Shown: piece by piece, positions 24,556 through 34,176 of the stretch
How the letters are laid out: each line of letters begins with the position of its first letter
Numbering within the stretch: the stretch's first letter is position 1
From: an uncultured Flavobacteriaceae bacterium
GTDB taxonomy: Bacteria; Bacteroidota; Bacteroidia; Flavobacteriales; Flavobacteriaceae
Direction: 5' to 3'
Length of the DNA stretch: 48,929 nt
Assembly (NCBI GenBank): GCA_947500585.1
Contig: CANMSN010000021.1
Coordinates: 1-48,929, forward strand
Notes under the pieces: generated by a model
The model's input: only the letters and a program-made list of their open reading frames with translations
The model's database searches: none
Told to the model about the DNA's origin: nothing
Translations under genes and position numbers: made by a program

Positions 24556-25438
24556 ACTTAAAAATTATCTTCATTTACATTTTCTAGTTTTTATCGCTGG
24601 TTTCACAGCCATTTTAGGAGAACTTATTACCATAAAAGCAATTCCTTTGGTTTGGTTTAGAATGGTTATTGCAGCTGTTTTAATGTTTTTATATATTAAA
24701 ATTGCAAAGGTTAAGTTAAAAATTACTCCAAAGGCTTTATTAAGGTTTTCAATAGCAGGAATTATTATTGCTTTACATTGGATTACTTTTTTTGGCGCCA
24801 TAGATGAAGCCAATATATCTATAGCTTTAGCTATGTTTTCTACAGGTGCTTTTTTTACATCTTTTATAGAACCTTTAATATACAAACGCACAATAATTTG
24901 GTATGAAATTCTTTTTGGAGTTATTGTAATTATTGGTGTTTTTATAATCACACAAAGTGAGATAAAATATTTAACAGGAATCATTTTAGGAATTTCATCT
25001 GCATTCTTTTCGTCTTTATTTGCTGTACTTAACGGTAAGTTTTTAAAGCAACATACCGCCACCGTTATTTCATTTTACGAATTTTTAAGTGGTGTCCTTT
25101 TTATTTCAATATATATATTAATTTTTGGTGAAGGATTTTCGGCAGACTTCTTTAATTTAAGTCAATCAGATTTTGGTTACCTTTTTATTTTGGCATCAAT
25201 CTGTACAGCTTATGCATTTATTGCATCCGTTTATGTAATGAAGCTTATAAGTCCATATACTGTTGTTTTAACCTATAATTTAGAACCTATTTATGGAATA
25301 GTAATGGCTATTATTTTATTTCCAGAAAAAGAAAAAATGAGTCCTTCGTTTTATTATGGCGCTTCGTTAATTCTTTCAATCGTAATATTAAATGGACTAT
25401 TAAAAAATAGCAGATTACTAAAAAGAAAACATTCTTAA
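24542..25438 (+). CDS. EamA/DMT-family transporter
   Basis: 298 residues with ten predicted membrane helices in two EamA halves (for example FLVFIAGFTAILGELITIKAIPLVWFRM at the start, and YGIVMAIILFPEKEKMSPSFYYGASLIL near the end). The drug/metabolite transporter superfamily exports amino acids, nucleosides and other small molecules; the substrate here cannot be read. It starts inside the end of the permease gene, so they share an mRNA. Confidence 0.85.
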   Translation: MLNAKLKNYLHLHFLVFIAGFTAILGELITIKAIPLVWFRMVIAAVLMFLYIKIAKVKLKITPKALLRFSIAGIIIALHWITFFGAIDEANISIALAMFSTGAFFTSFIEPLIYKRTIIWYEILFGVIVIIGVFIITQSEIKYLTGIILGISSAFFSSLFAVLNGKFLKQHTATVISFYEFLSGVLFISIYILIFGEGFSADFFNLSQSDFGYLFILASICTAYAFIASVYVMKLISPYTVVLTYNLEPIYGIVMAIILFPEKEKMSPSFYYGASLILSIVILNGLLKNSRLLKRKHS

Positions 25439-25461
25439 CAGTGTATCAACATTAAAGTTTT

Positions 25462-25469
25462 TATATTTG
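25462..25469 (+). promoter_or_regulatory. accA -7 promoter box
   Basis: TATATTTG matches TAnnTTTG exactly, 41 bases upstream of the accA ATG. Confidence 0.55.
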
Positions 25470-25510
25470 TACCCTAACCAAAATGTAACCGACATTAAAT
25501 TAAAATTCTT

Positions 25511-26464
25511 ATGGAATATTTAGAATTTGAACTCCCAATAAAAGAACTAGAAGATCAACTCCAAAAATGTAAAATTATTGGGGAAGAAAGCGAAGTAGAT
25601 GTTACTGAAACCTGTTCTCAAATTGAGGAAAAGTTAAAAGTAGCTCAAAAAGATATATACAAAAATCTAACACCTTGGCAGCGTGTACAGATGTCACGTC
25701 ACCCAGAAAGACCATATACTTTAGATTATATTAAAGCCATTTGTGGTGATTCTTTTTTAGAATTGCATGGCGATAGAAGCTTTAAAGACGATAAGGCTAT
25801 GATTGGTGGTTTAGGTAAAATTGGAGACCAAAGTTTTATGTTTATCGGTCAACAAAAAGGATATAATACTAAAACCCGTCAATATAGAAATTTTGGAATG
25901 GCAAATCCTGAAGGCTATCGTAAAGCTTTACGTTTAATGAAATCTGCTGAAAAATTTGGTATTCCAGTGGTTACACTTTTAGATACACCTGGTGCATACC
26001 CGGGTTTAGAAGCTGAAGAACGTGGACAAGGTGAAGCCATAGCCAGAAATATTCTAGAAATGACACGCTTAAAAGTGCCCATTATAACTATAGTAGTAGG
26101 CGAGGGCGCATCTGGAGGCGCTTTAGGTATAGGTGTTGGAGATAAAGTTTTAATGTTAGAAAACACTTGGTATTCTGTTATATCTCCAGAATCTTGTTCA
26201 TCTATTTTATGGCGTAGTTGGGAATATAAAGAACAAGCTGCTGAAGCTCTAAAATTAACAGCTATAGACATGAAAAAACTAAAGTTAGTTGATGAAATTA
26301 TTAAAGAACCACTTGGTGGTGCTCATAGAGACCGCAAGAAAACGTTTTTATCAGTAAGTAATGCGATTACTAAGCATTATGAAGCGCTAAAAAACTTATC
26401 ACCAAAAGATTTAGTTTCTCAGCGTATGGATAAATATGCACAAATGGGAGTTTATAAAGGCTAA
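25511..26464 (+). CDS. accA: Acetyl-CoA carboxylase carboxyltransferase subunit alpha
   Basis: 317 residues, the full family length. Works with AccD to move the carboxyl group from biotin to acetyl-CoA, making malonyl-CoA for fatty acid synthesis. Conserved blocks are present: [45 protein letters not shown]...[44 protein letters not shown] and [16 protein letters not shown]. It has its own promoter box and a terminator right after it, so it is a single-gene unit. Confidence 0.97.
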   Translation: MEYLEFELPIKELEDQLQKCKIIGEESEVDVTETCSQIEEKLKVAQKDIYKNLTPWQRVQMSRHPERPYTLDYIKAICGDSFLELHGDRSFKDDKAMIGGLGKIGDQSFMFIGQQKGYNTKTRQYRNFGMANPEGYRKALRLMKSAEKFGIPVVTLLDTPGAYPGLEAEERGQGEAIARNILEMTRLKVPIITIVVGEGASGGALGIGVGDKVLMLENTWYSVISPESCSSILWRSWEYKEQAAEALKLTAIDMKKLKLVDEIIKEPLGGAHRDRKKTFLSVSNAITKHYEALKNLSPKDLVSQRMDKYAQMGVYKG

Positions 26465-26487
26465 ACTGTTTAAAATCATAACATAGT

Positions 26488-26516
26488 AAAATCTGGAGTT
26501 TTTAACTTCAGATTTT
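26488..26516 (+). terminator. accA terminator
   Basis: A 13-bp stem (26488-26500 with 26504-26516, one G-T pair) with a T run after it, 24 bases beyond the accA stop. Confidence 0.75.
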
Positions 26517-26618
26517 TTTATGGCTATTCACAATATTTGTTAGTTATTAACAGTTAAATTGTTAACTACTGGTTAACAATCATAATTTGTGTACACCAAG
26601 TAAATACTTCAATTTTAA

Positions 26619-26627
26619 TTACTTTCG
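26619..26627 (+). promoter_or_regulatory. dnaB promoter-like box close to the start codon
   Basis: TTACTTTCG ends 5 bases before the dnaB ATG and resembles a degenerate -7 box. If used, transcription would start at or near the ATG, giving a leaderless message. The same CTTTCG lies at the same distance before the gene at 28231. Confidence 0.35.
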
Positions 26628-26632
26628 TAGTT

Positions 26633-28171
26633 ATGAAACAACCAAACCCAGTTCAAGGATACAAAGTAGATAAAAGCACTATAATTAGTCTTGAAAAAGG
26701 AAAAATACCTCCTCAAGCACTTGATTTAGAAGAAGTTGTGCTAGGGGCGATGATGATTGACAAAAAAGGGGTTGATGAGGTTATTGATATTTTAAGTCCA
26801 GAAGCCTTTTACAAAGAAGCACATCAGCATATTTTTGAAGCTATATTTCATCTGTTTGAAAACAGTGAACCTGTAGACTTATTAACTGTTTCAACACAGT
26901 TAAAGAAAAACTCAAAATTAGAACTCTCAGGAGGCGATTTTTATCTCATTTCTTTAACACAAAAAGTATCATCTTCTGCTCATATCGAGTTCCATGCACG
27001 TATTATTTTACAGAAATTCATTCAACGTAGTTTAATAAAAATTTCAAGTGAAATTATTGAAGAATCTTATGATGAAACTAAAGATGTTTTCGATTTATTA
27101 GATAAAGCTGAAGCTAAACTTTACGAAGTAACTCAAGGAAATATTAAAAAATCGAGTGAAACGGCTCAAGATTTAGTAATTCAGGCTAAAAAGAAGATTG
27201 AAGAAATTTCAAATAAAGAAGGTTTAAGCGGCATTCCAACGGGGTTTAACAAACTTGATAAATTAACTTCGGGTTGGCAACCATCTGATTTAATTATTGT
27301 AGCGGCGCGTCCTGGTATGGGTAAAACCGCATTGACATTATCTATGGCTAGAAATATTGCTGTAGATCAAAATATTCCTGTTGCTTTCTTTTCTTTAGAG
27401 ATGGCATCAGTACAATTAATTACCCGTTTAATTTCTAGCGAAACAGGATTGTCTTCTGAAAAATTGAGAACTGGAAAATTAGAAAAACACGAGTGGGAGC
27501 AACTTAACGTAAAAGTAAAAGGGCTAGAAAAAGCACCTTTGTTCATAGATGATACACCTTCGCTTTCTATTTTCGATTTGCGTGCTAAAGCTCGACGATT
27601 ATCTTCTCAGCATGGTATTAAACTAATCATGATTGATTATTTACAGCTTATGACTGGGGGAAGTAGTCATGGTGGAAATCGTGAACAAGAAATCTCAATG
27701 ATTTCTAGGAACTTAAAGGCTTTGGCTAAAGAGTTAAATTTGCCTGTAATTGCATTATCACAATTATCGCGAGCTGTAGAAACTCGTGGAGGTAGTAAAC
27801 GACCGTTATTATCCGATTTACGTGAATCTGGAGCAATTGAGCAAGACGCAGATATTGTATCATTTATTTACAGACCAGAGTATTATAAAATTGATGAATG
27901 GGATGATGATGAACGTTCTCCAACCGAGGGGCAAGCAGAGTTTATCATAGCTAAACACCGTAATGGAGGTCTAGAAAATATTAGATTAAAATTTGTTGGT
28001 CATTTAGGTAAGTTTGATAATTTGGATGATTTTGATTCACCTTTTGAGTTTCATTCTAAAATGAATGCAGCTGCAAATGATGACACCTTTAAGTCTGATA
28101 ATTTTAAAGCAAGTCCAGATCAAGCCTTTGGAAGTTCTTTTAACGATGATGAAGATGATGTGCCATTTTAA
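26633..28171 (+). CDS. dnaB: Replicative DNA helicase DnaB
   Basis: 512 residues. Unwinds DNA at the replication fork as a hexamer. The N-terminal domain (PPQALDLEEVVLGAMMID) is followed by a RecA-type domain with Walker A ARPGMGKTALTLSMAR near residues 224-239, Walker B IKLIMIDYLQLM, and ALSQLSRAVETRGGSKRPLLSDLRESGAIEQDAD. No intein is present. The acidic tail ends DDEDDVPF, similar to an SSB-type tip. The ICE DnaC-like ATPase at 6875 might load this helicase. Confidence 0.97.
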   Translation: MKQPNPVQGYKVDKSTIISLEKGKIPPQALDLEEVVLGAMMIDKKGVDEVIDILSPEAFYKEAHQHIFEAIFHLFENSEPVDLLTVSTQLKKNSKLELSGGDFYLISLTQKVSSSAHIEFHARIILQKFIQRSLIKISSEIIEESYDETKDVFDLLDKAEAKLYEVTQGNIKKSSETAQDLVIQAKKKIEEISNKEGLSGIPTGFNKLDKLTSGWQPSDLIIVAARPGMGKTALTLSMARNIAVDQNIPVAFFSLEMASVQLITRLISSETGLSSEKLRTGKLEKHEWEQLNVKVKGLEKAPLFIDDTPSLSIFDLRAKARRLSSQHGIKLIMIDYLQLMTGGSSHGGNREQEISMISRNLKALAKELNLPVIALSQLSRAVETRGGSKRPLLSDLRESGAIEQDADIVSFIYRPEYYKIDEWDDDERSPTEGQAEFIIAKHRNGGLENIRLKFVGHLGKFDNLDDFDSPFEFHSKMNAAANDDTFKSDNFKASPDQAFGSSFNDDEDDVPF

Positions 28172-28217
28172 TAATTAAACTACTGTTAAATGGGATTAAA
28201 CAAAAGTAAATTTTAAT

Positions 28218-28226
28218 TATCTTTCG
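28218..28226 (+). promoter_or_regulatory. Promoter-like box of the gene at 28231
   Basis: TATCTTTCG matches TAnnTTT and lies only 4 bases before the ATG, suggesting a leaderless or nearly leaderless transcript. Confidence 0.35.
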
Positions 28227-28230
28227 GTCT

Positions 28231-29490
28231 ATGAAAAAGACCCTGCTAATCATTTTATTCTTATTTATATCAATAAATACATTTGCATCCTATATACTAA
28301 TTCCAATGGATGCTGAAAGCCAAAAAAATCACTTAAAGGCTTATGGTATAACCTATTGGGTTCTTAATAAAGAATTAAAGGTCAAGTGGTTACTAAATTA
28401 CCGAGGTGGTTCCTTTTTATTACCAGATATCGAAAAAATTCAACGTGAATGTCTAATTAGAGGTGTTTCTTTTGAAGTGATTTCAGATTCTAGTGCTGAG
28501 CGTATTTTAGAAGATATCAGTAGCCCGAGTCAAAACATGGAAGCTGTAGTTTTAGAAAAAGCGCCTAAGATTGCCGTTTATACACCTTACGGCAAACAAC
28601 CATGGGACGATGCCGTGACAATGGTTTTACAATATGCCGAAATTCCTTATGAAACTATTTATGATGAAGAAGTTTTAAATGATGGCCTTATTTTATTTGA
28701 TTGGTTACACTTGCATCATGAAGATTTTACAGGACAATACGGAAAATTTTATGGTGCATATAGGGCATCTTCTTGGTATATAAATGAAAAAAAAGAAGCT
28801 GAGGCTCTTGCAGAAAAACTAGGCTATAGTAAGGTGTCGGAGGAAAAATTAGATGTTGCTTTAAAGATTAGAGATTACGTAATTGGAGGTGGCTTTATGT
28901 TTGCTATGTGTAGCGCAACAGATAGTTTTGATATCGCTTTGTCTGCAGAGGGCGTTGATATTTGTGAGCCCATGTTTGATGGTGACAGTAGCGACCCAGG
29001 TTACCAGAACAAAATTGATTATAATAAAACCTTTGCTTTTACAAATTTTAATCTAGAACGTAGCCCTGGAGTTTATGAGTTTTCTTCTATAGATATGACT
29101 CGAAAACGTATGGTTTCTAAAACTACTGACTATTTTTCACTTATGGATTTTTCGGCAAAATGGGATCCTATTCCAACCATGCTTTGTCAGAACCATACAG
29201 CTTTAGTAAAAGGGTTTATGGGACAAACCACTTCATTTACTAGAAATGAAATAAAATCTAATGTTCTGGTTATGGGTGAAACAAAATCTAACGGAGAAGC
29301 AAAATATATACATGGTATAAAAGGAAAAGGGTTCTTTACATTTTATGGAGGACACGATCCAGAAGACTACACACACAAAGTTGGAGACCCTAAGACAGAG
29401 CTTGATTTACATCCAACATCACCAGGATATAGATTAATATTAAACAATGTGCTCTTTCCAGCAGCTAGAAAAAAGAAGCAAAAAACCTAA
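28231..29490 (+). CDS. Exported protein of the so-called asparagine synthetase B family of flavobacteria
   Basis: 419 residues with a signal peptide (LLIILFLFISINTFA) and then SYILIPMDAESQKNHLKAYGITYWVL. Close relatives are usually labelled asparagine synthetase B. The sequence shows neither the N-terminal Cys glutaminase nor the SGGxDS ATP motif of AsnB, and it is exported, so that label is unsupported. It contains YTPYGKQPWDDAVTMVLQYAEIPYE and FYGGHDPEDYTHKVGD, which recall class I glutamine amidotransferase-like or GldG-like fold elements. A periplasmic role is likely; the function is unknown. Confidence 0.7.
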   Translation: MKKTLLIILFLFISINTFASYILIPMDAESQKNHLKAYGITYWVLNKELKVKWLLNYRGGSFLLPDIEKIQRECLIRGVSFEVISDSSAERILEDISSPSQNMEAVVLEKAPKIAVYTPYGKQPWDDAVTMVLQYAEIPYETIYDEEVLNDGLILFDWLHLHHEDFTGQYGKFYGAYRASSWYINEKKEAEALAEKLGYSKVSEEKLDVALKIRDYVIGGGFMFAMCSATDSFDIALSAEGVDICEPMFDGDSSDPGYQNKIDYNKTFAFTNFNLERSPGVYEFSSIDMTRKRMVSKTTDYFSLMDFSAKWDPIPTMLCQNHTALVKGFMGQTTSFTRNEIKSNVLVMGETKSNGEAKYIHGIKGKGFFTFYGGHDPEDYTHKVGDPKTELDLHPTSPGYRLILNNVLFPAARKKKQKT

Positions 29491-29495
29491 TGAAA

Positions 29496-29966
29496 CTAAT
29501 CTATAGGAACTAGTACTCTTTGAAAAGTATAAACAAAACCGTCTGCACCAGAGCCAGTAGATAACTCATTAGTATCTATTAAAAGAGTTGTCGTCGTTGG
29601 GAATGTAACTTCTCCAAATTCTGTTCCTTCTATAGTAATATAATTGCCATTAGTTTCTTGAGTTATTGAATAGCTGTATGTGCCAGAATCTAGAAAGTCT
29701 TCTTTAGTATCATCGGTATTATTATTTACAATGGTTAATATATTATCGTTATCGGCATCATTATTATCACCACCATTATCAAAAACTCCAATAATAGTAT
29801 CTAAATCAAATTGCAGATCAACACCAGTAAATCCACCTGTTACCTCAATTAAATGCCACTCAAGGTCATATTCTTGTTGGTCTTCAATAATATTATCATT
29901 ATCTAAACTACAATTAGTCAGTATAAAAAAACAAGTTAATAGTAAAAAGAATTTATTTGTCATCAT
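29496..29966 (-). CDS. Small lipoprotein, unknown function
   Basis: 156 residues. The signal sequence FFLLLTCFFILTNC ends at a lipobox Cys. The mature part is acidic and beta-rich (YDLEWHLIEVTGGFTGVDLQFD, TSGTYSYSITQ-like repeats, VYTFQRVLV at the end), similar in layout to short lipocalin-like or META-like Bacteroidota lipoproteins. It is convergent with the gene at 28231, only 5 bases apart. No function can be assigned. Confidence 0.7.
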   Translation of the reverse strand: MMTNKFFLLLTCFFILTNCSLDNDNIIEDQQEYDLEWHLIEVTGGFTGVDLQFDLDTIIGVFDNGGDNNDADNDNILTIVNNNTDDTKEDFLDSGTYSYSITQETNGNYITIEGTEFGEVTFPTTTTLLIDTNELSTGSGADGFVYTFQRVLVPID

Positions 29967-30104
29967 TTATAATATTTTATATCTAATAGATACTAAAACA
30001 TAAAAATGGTTGCGTCATTAAAATTAATAGAATACTTGATAAGGTGATAATTTTAAAATTTAAAACGGATTATATTACATTTATAGTATAAATTCTTAAA
30101 ACAG

Positions 30105-30527
30105 ATGAAATATTATCAAAAAGAAATACAATTACAACCTCATAAAAGAGGCTTTCATTTAATAACAGATTTTGTTCTAAATGTCATTCCAGAAATAAAT
30201 GAGATTAATATAGGTCAATTGCAAGTATTTATAAAGCATACATCAGCGAGTTTAACTATTAATGAAAATGCTGATTATACGGTGAGAACCGATTTTGAAA
30301 GTCATTTTAATATTCTGGTTCCAGAAAACGCAAAGTATTTTAAGCATACTTACGAAGGACTTGATGATATGCCTGCACACATCAAAGCATCTTTACTTGG
30401 CGCTTCAGTACAAATACCAATAACTAATGGGGAACTAAATTTAGGTATTTGGCAGGGAATCTATCTTTGCGAGCATAGAGATTATGGAGGGGCTAGAACC
30501 ATTGTTGTAACTGCTTTTGGTGCATAA
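30105..30527 (+). CDS. yjbQ: YjbQ-family protein (UPF0047)
   Basis: 140 residues, the family length. The conserved blocks FIKHTSASLTINENAD, MPAHIKASLLGASVQIPI and GIWQGIYLCEHRDYGG are complete. YjbQ proteins have been linked to a secondary thiamine-phosphate synthase activity in E. coli mutants; the true role is unsettled. Cytosolic, single-gene unit ending at a shared terminator. Confidence 0.9.
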   Translation: MKYYQKEIQLQPHKRGFHLITDFVLNVIPEINEINIGQLQVFIKHTSASLTINENADYTVRTDFESHFNILVPENAKYFKHTYEGLDDMPAHIKASLLGASVQIPITNGELNLGIWQGIYLCEHRDYGGARTIVVTAFGA

Positions 30528-30559
30528 AAAAATCCGATTCAATTAAGAATCGGATTTTT
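30528..30559. terminator. Bidirectional terminator between yjbQ and rplT
   Basis: A perfect 13-bp stem (30528-30540 with 30547-30559), loop AATTAA, A/T runs on both sides, between convergent genes. Confidence 0.87.
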
Positions 30560-30598
30560 ATTAAGCGAATACTATGATTTTACAATAGGCGAAACGCC

Positions 30599-30943
30599 TT
30601 ATTTTACTTTCTCTACTACAGCTTTAAAAGCCTCAGGGTTATTCATTGCTAAATCTGCTAAAACCTTACGGTTTAATTCAATGTCATTAGCTTTTAATGC
30701 ACCCATAAATTGAGAATAAGATAAACCATGTTCTCTGGCTCCAGCGTTGATACGCGTAATCCATAATGCACGGAATGTTCTCTTTTTGTTTCTACGGTCT
30801 CTATACGAATATTGCATCGCTTTATCAACCGCATTTTTTGCTACTGTCCAAACGTTTTTACGTCTTCCAAAGTAACCTTTTGCTTGTTTTAGAACCTTTT
30901 TTCTTCTGGCTCTTTTTGCTACAGAATTTACTGATCTTGGCAT
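30599..30943 (-). CDS. rplT: 50S ribosomal protein L20
   Basis: 114 residues. Binds 23S rRNA early in 50S assembly. The basic N-terminus ([29 protein letters not shown]) and the C-terminal block [21 protein letters not shown] are typical. Last gene of the thrS-infC-rpmI-rplT cluster, in which L20 usually controls its own synthesis. Confidence 0.97.
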   Translation of the reverse strand: MPRSVNSVAKRARRKKVLKQAKGYFGRRKNVWTVAKNAVDKAMQYSYRDRRNKKRTFRALWITRINAGAREHGLSYSQFMGALKANDIELNRKVLADLAMNNPEAFKAVVEKVK

Positions 30944-31105
30944 AATTTTAATTGTTTTTTGTAGTAGGCGGTTTTTTTAGTTTTTAAGTTTATAGTCTTA
31001 ATCTTTTTTAAGTTTAGATTTGAAACTTTTAACTCATAACTTTTAACTCTTTTTGTTTGCCTAACTCCAGGGTTTATAAATTGTTTTAACCGATTAAAAC
31101 TAATG

Positions 31106-31303
31106 TTACTTTAAACGTAACATAGTTTTAATATTGTCCTCGTCTGCCTTATGTACTAAAGTATCATGAGTCAGAGCTAGCTTACGCTTTTTAGATTTCT
31201 TTGTTAAGATGTGACTCTTAAAAGCGTGCTTTCTTTTAATCTTACCAGTACCTGTTAACTTAAAACGTTTTTTGGCACTAGATTTGGTTTTCATTTTAGG
31301 CAT
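31106..31303 (-). CDS. rpmI: 50S ribosomal protein L35
   Basis: 65 residues, highly basic: [20 protein letters not shown] then [16 protein letters not shown]. Classical place between infC and rplT. A gap of about 160 bases separates it from rplT, longer than usual, and may hold a leader structure. Confidence 0.97.
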   Translation of the reverse strand: MPKMKTKSSAKKRFKLTGTGKIKRKHAFKSHILTKKSKKRKLALTHDTLVHKADEDNIKTMLRLK

Positions 31304-31343
31304 TTTCTTCTCCTAGTTTTAATTATTTCGCTTAATTACGTTG

Positions 31344-31421
31344 TGCTGAATTTATCTCAGCATCTTATTTACATAAGATATATTTTTTAATCTAACTTTC
31401 AGCTAAAAATTGGTAGCTGAA
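31344..31421 (-). promoter_or_regulatory. Two small dyads in the infC-rpmI gap
   Basis: TGCTGA/TCAGCA (31344-31349, 31357-31362) and TTCAGCTA/TAGCTGAA (31398-31405, 31414-31421) can form short hairpins in the mRNA between infC and rpmI. They may act in L20-type autoregulation or as a weak terminator. This is positional inference. Confidence 0.3.
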
Positions 31422-31432
31422 CACAGCCGAAG

Positions 31433-31981
31433 CTATTTTTTTGGAGTGATAAACATAGTCATACGTTTACCCTCAAGCCTTGGCATTTGTTCAACTTTAC
31501 CAAATTCTTCAAGGTCTTGCGCTAAACGCAATAATAATATCTGACCTTGTTCTTTAAATATAATAGAACGTCCTTTAAAGAAAACGAAAGCTTTTAACTT
31601 TGCACCTTCTTTTAAGAATTTTTCTGCATGCTTCTTTTTAAATTCATAATCATGATCATCAGTTTGAGGACCAAAACGAATTTCTTTAACAATAACCTTT
31701 GTCGCCTTAGATTTTATGGCTTTATCACGTTTCTTTTGCTCATAAAGAAACTTTTTATAATCCATAACTTTACAAACAGGTGGATCAGCATTCGGAGAAA
31801 TTTCTACAAGATCTAACTCTTGTTCGTTTGCTATTCTCATAGCATCTCCTTTGGTATAAATACCAATTTCTACGTTGTCTCCAACAAGACGAACTTGTTG
31901 AGCTGTAATTTTAGAGTTAATTTTATGCTTATCCTCTTGTGATACCCTTCTATTGGGTTGTCTTCTTCTACGAATTGCTAT
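31433..31981 (-). CDS. infC: Translation initiation factor IF-3, non-ATG start
   Basis: 182 residues if read from ATA at 31981. IF-3 keeps the ribosomal subunits apart and checks the start codon. The first in-frame ATG (31840) would cut off the N-terminal domain, yet the frame upstream encodes the conserved [20 protein letters not shown] and [18 protein letters not shown]. An in-frame TAA lies only four codons before ATA, and no ATG or GTG is available. The start is therefore ATA (or ATT two codons on). IF-3 genes classically use such starts for autoregulation. The C-terminal block ends in [18 protein letters not shown]. Confidence 0.93.
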   Translation of the reverse strand: MAIRRRRQPNRRVSQEDKHKINSKITAQQVRLVGDNVEIGIYTKGDAMRIANEQELDLVEISPNADPPVCKVMDYKKFLYEQKKRDKAIKSKATKVIVKEIRFGPQTDDHDYEFKKKHAEKFLKEGAKLKAFVFFKGRSIIFKEQGQILLLRLAQDLEEFGKVEQMPRLEGKRMTMFITPKK

Positions 31982-32008
31982 GGCTTTATGGTTTTAAGTT
32001 AAACTTAT

Positions 32009-33943
32009 TTAAAACGATTTTAACGTTTTGCTTATTTCTTTTTTTATTATTTCAGAGAAGTTTTCAATCGAAATCATCCCTAAATCTTCTCCACCGTGCT
32101 GTCGCACAGTTATTTTTCCTTCTTTTTCTTCTAGCTCCCCAATGATAATCATATAGGGGTGTTTCTGCATTTCGGCTTCACGAATTTTCTTGCCTATAGT
32201 CTCATTTCTGTGATCTACAAGGGCGCGAATTTCGTCATTTTCTAGCAAATTTAAAACTTTTTCAGAGTATTTTTCATATTTCTCACTAATTGATAATATA
32301 ATTGCTTGAGTTGGCATTAGCCAAAGCGGGAAATTACCGCCTGTATGTTCTAACAATAATGCTACAAAACGCTCCATGCTTCCAAAAGGAGCTCGGTGAA
32401 TCATAACAGGTCTGTGAGACTCATTATCACTGCCTTTATAAGTTAAATCGAAACGTTCGGGCAAATTATAATCTACCTGAATGGTGCCTAGTTGCCAGCG
32501 TCTACCCAAAGCATCCTTCACCATGAAATCTAGCTTAGGACCGTAGAAAGCAGCTTCGCCTTTTTCTATAACAAAATCTAATCCTTTATCAGTAGCTGCA
32601 TTAATAATGGCTTGTTCCGCTTTTTCCCAATTTGCAACATCACCTATGTATTTGTCTGGGTTTTCAGGATCCCTTACAGAAACTTGGGCAGTAAAGTTTT
32701 CAAACCCTAGTGAGCCAAAAACATAAAGTACTAAATCTATAACATCTTTAAACTCTTTATCTAACTGTTCTGGCATACAAAACAAATGCGCATCATCTTG
32801 AGTAAACCCGCGCACCCGTGTTAAACCATGTAATTCACCACTTTGCTCATATCTATAAACCGTACCAAATTCAGCATAACGTTTTGGTAAATCTTTATAA
32901 CTCCATTGCGCACTATTGTAAATTTCACAATGATGCGGACAATTCATAGGTTTTAATAAAAACTCTTCGTCTTCTTTTGGTGTTTTAATAGGCTGAAAGC
33001 TATCTTCACCATATTTTGCATAATGCCCTGAAGTAACATACAAATCTTTTTGTCCTATATGTGGTGTAATCACCATTTCATAACCAGCCTTTTTTTGTGC
33101 CGCTTTCAAGAAATTTTCTAAACGTTCGCGTAAAGCAGCACCTTTTGGTAACCATAAAGGTAAACCTTGTCCAACTTTTTGAGAAAATGTAAAAAGCTCT
33201 AACTCTTTACCAAGTTTTCTGTGGTCTCGCTTTTTAGCTTCTTCAAGCATTTCTAAATACTCGGTAAGTTCTTTTTGTTTTGGGAAAGAAATACCATAAA
33301 CACGTGTTAACTGTGGTTTATTTTCATCACCACGCCAATAGGCACCAGCAACACTTAAAATTTTAACTGCTTTTATAATACCAGTATTTGGTATGTGACC
33401 GCCACGACATAAATCCGTAAAAGTAGAATGGTCACAAAATGTAATGGTACCATCCTCCAAATTCTCAATTAATTCTGTTTTAAAAACATTGTCTTTATAT
33501 AAGGATAATGCATCTGTTTTAGAAACTGCTCTTAAACTAAAGTCATGTTTTCCACGAGCAATCTCCAACATTTTAGTTTCAATAGCTTTAAAATCTTTTT
33601 CAGAAAGCGTATGTTCACCAAAATCTACATCATAATAAAACCCGTTTTCTATCGCAGGACCAATAGTTAACTTCACACCAGGATATAATTCCTCTATGGC
33701 CTGAGCCAAAACGTGCGCAGAACTATGCCAAAAAGCCGTTTTTCCAGCATCGTCATTCCAAGTATACAAAACCAAAGAACCATCGGTGGTTAATGGTGTT
33801 ACAGTTTCTACGGTTGTACCATTAAAACTTGCTGAAATTATATTCCGAGCAAACCCTTCACTAATGCTTTTAGCAACATCCATGGGTGTAACGCCCTGTT
33901 CAAACGTTTTTACACTCCCATCAGGTAATGTTATATGTATCAT
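32009..33943 (-). CDS. thrS: Threonyl-tRNA synthetase
   Basis: 644 residues from MIHITLPDG (33943). A longer in-frame start at 33997 would translate through the promoter box and is rejected. Charges tRNA-Thr with threonine. In order: TGS domain ([17 protein letters not shown]), editing domain with [14 protein letters not shown] and the zinc-type CRGGHI, catalytic core with [31 protein letters not shown]-type motif 2 and [13 protein letters not shown] motif 3, then the anticodon-binding domain. Followed by infC after 27 bases, as in many bacteria. Confidence 0.96.
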   Translation of the reverse strand: MIHITLPDGSVKTFEQGVTPMDVAKSISEGFARNIISASFNGTTVETVTPLTTDGSLVLYTWNDDAGKTAFWHSSAHVLAQAIEELYPGVKLTIGPAIENGFYYDVDFGEHTLSEKDFKAIETKMLEIARGKHDFSLRAVSKTDALSLYKDNVFKTELIENLEDGTITFCDHSTFTDLCRGGHIPNTGIIKAVKILSVAGAYWRGDENKPQLTRVYGISFPKQKELTEYLEMLEEAKKRDHRKLGKELELFTFSQKVGQGLPLWLPKGAALRERLENFLKAAQKKAGYEMVITPHIGQKDLYVTSGHYAKYGEDSFQPIKTPKEDEEFLLKPMNCPHHCEIYNSAQWSYKDLPKRYAEFGTVYRYEQSGELHGLTRVRGFTQDDAHLFCMPEQLDKEFKDVIDLVLYVFGSLGFENFTAQVSVRDPENPDKYIGDVANWEKAEQAIINAATDKGLDFVIEKGEAAFYGPKLDFMVKDALGRRWQLGTIQVDYNLPERFDLTYKGSDNESHRPVMIHRAPFGSMERFVALLLEHTGGNFPLWLMPTQAIILSISEKYEKYSEKVLNLLENDEIRALVDHRNETIGKKIREAEMQKHPYMIIIGELEEKEGKITVRQHGGEDLGMISIENFSEIIKKEISKTLKSF

Positions 33944-33966
33944 TAAATTAATTTGAATTAAGGCTG

Positions 33967-33974
33967 CAAAGATA
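33967..33974 (-). promoter_or_regulatory. thrS -7 promoter box
   Basis: On the minus strand TATCTTTG matches TAnnTTTG exactly, 23 bases before the chosen thrS ATG. It probably drives the whole thrS-infC-rpmI-rplT cluster. Confidence 0.6.
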
Positions 33975-34176
33975 ATAGTATAAACAAATCCACACAATAA
34001 TATCTAAAGGTATATTAATCTGAATTGTAATAAGTTTTATTTACTTTAAATACTTTTAAAAGTTGAATAGGGGCAAAAGGTTTTTATTCTTTGAGTTTTT
34101 TAAAGAAAAAAAACATTTAAAAGAATAAACCAATTTAAATTATAGAATTTCTACTTAAATAGATTAAAGTTAGTAA

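Noticed and set aside
24571-25062. A 163-residue minus-strand frame.
   Set aside because: It is the antisense shadow of the EamA transporter gene.
28231-29490. Annotation as asparagine synthetase B.
   Set aside because: No N-terminal catalytic Cys, no SGGxDS motif, and a clear signal peptide.
33944-33997. A longer ThrS N-terminus starting at 33997.
   Set aside because: It would include the TAnnTTTG promoter box and residues unlike Thr[10 protein letters not shown] is the family start.
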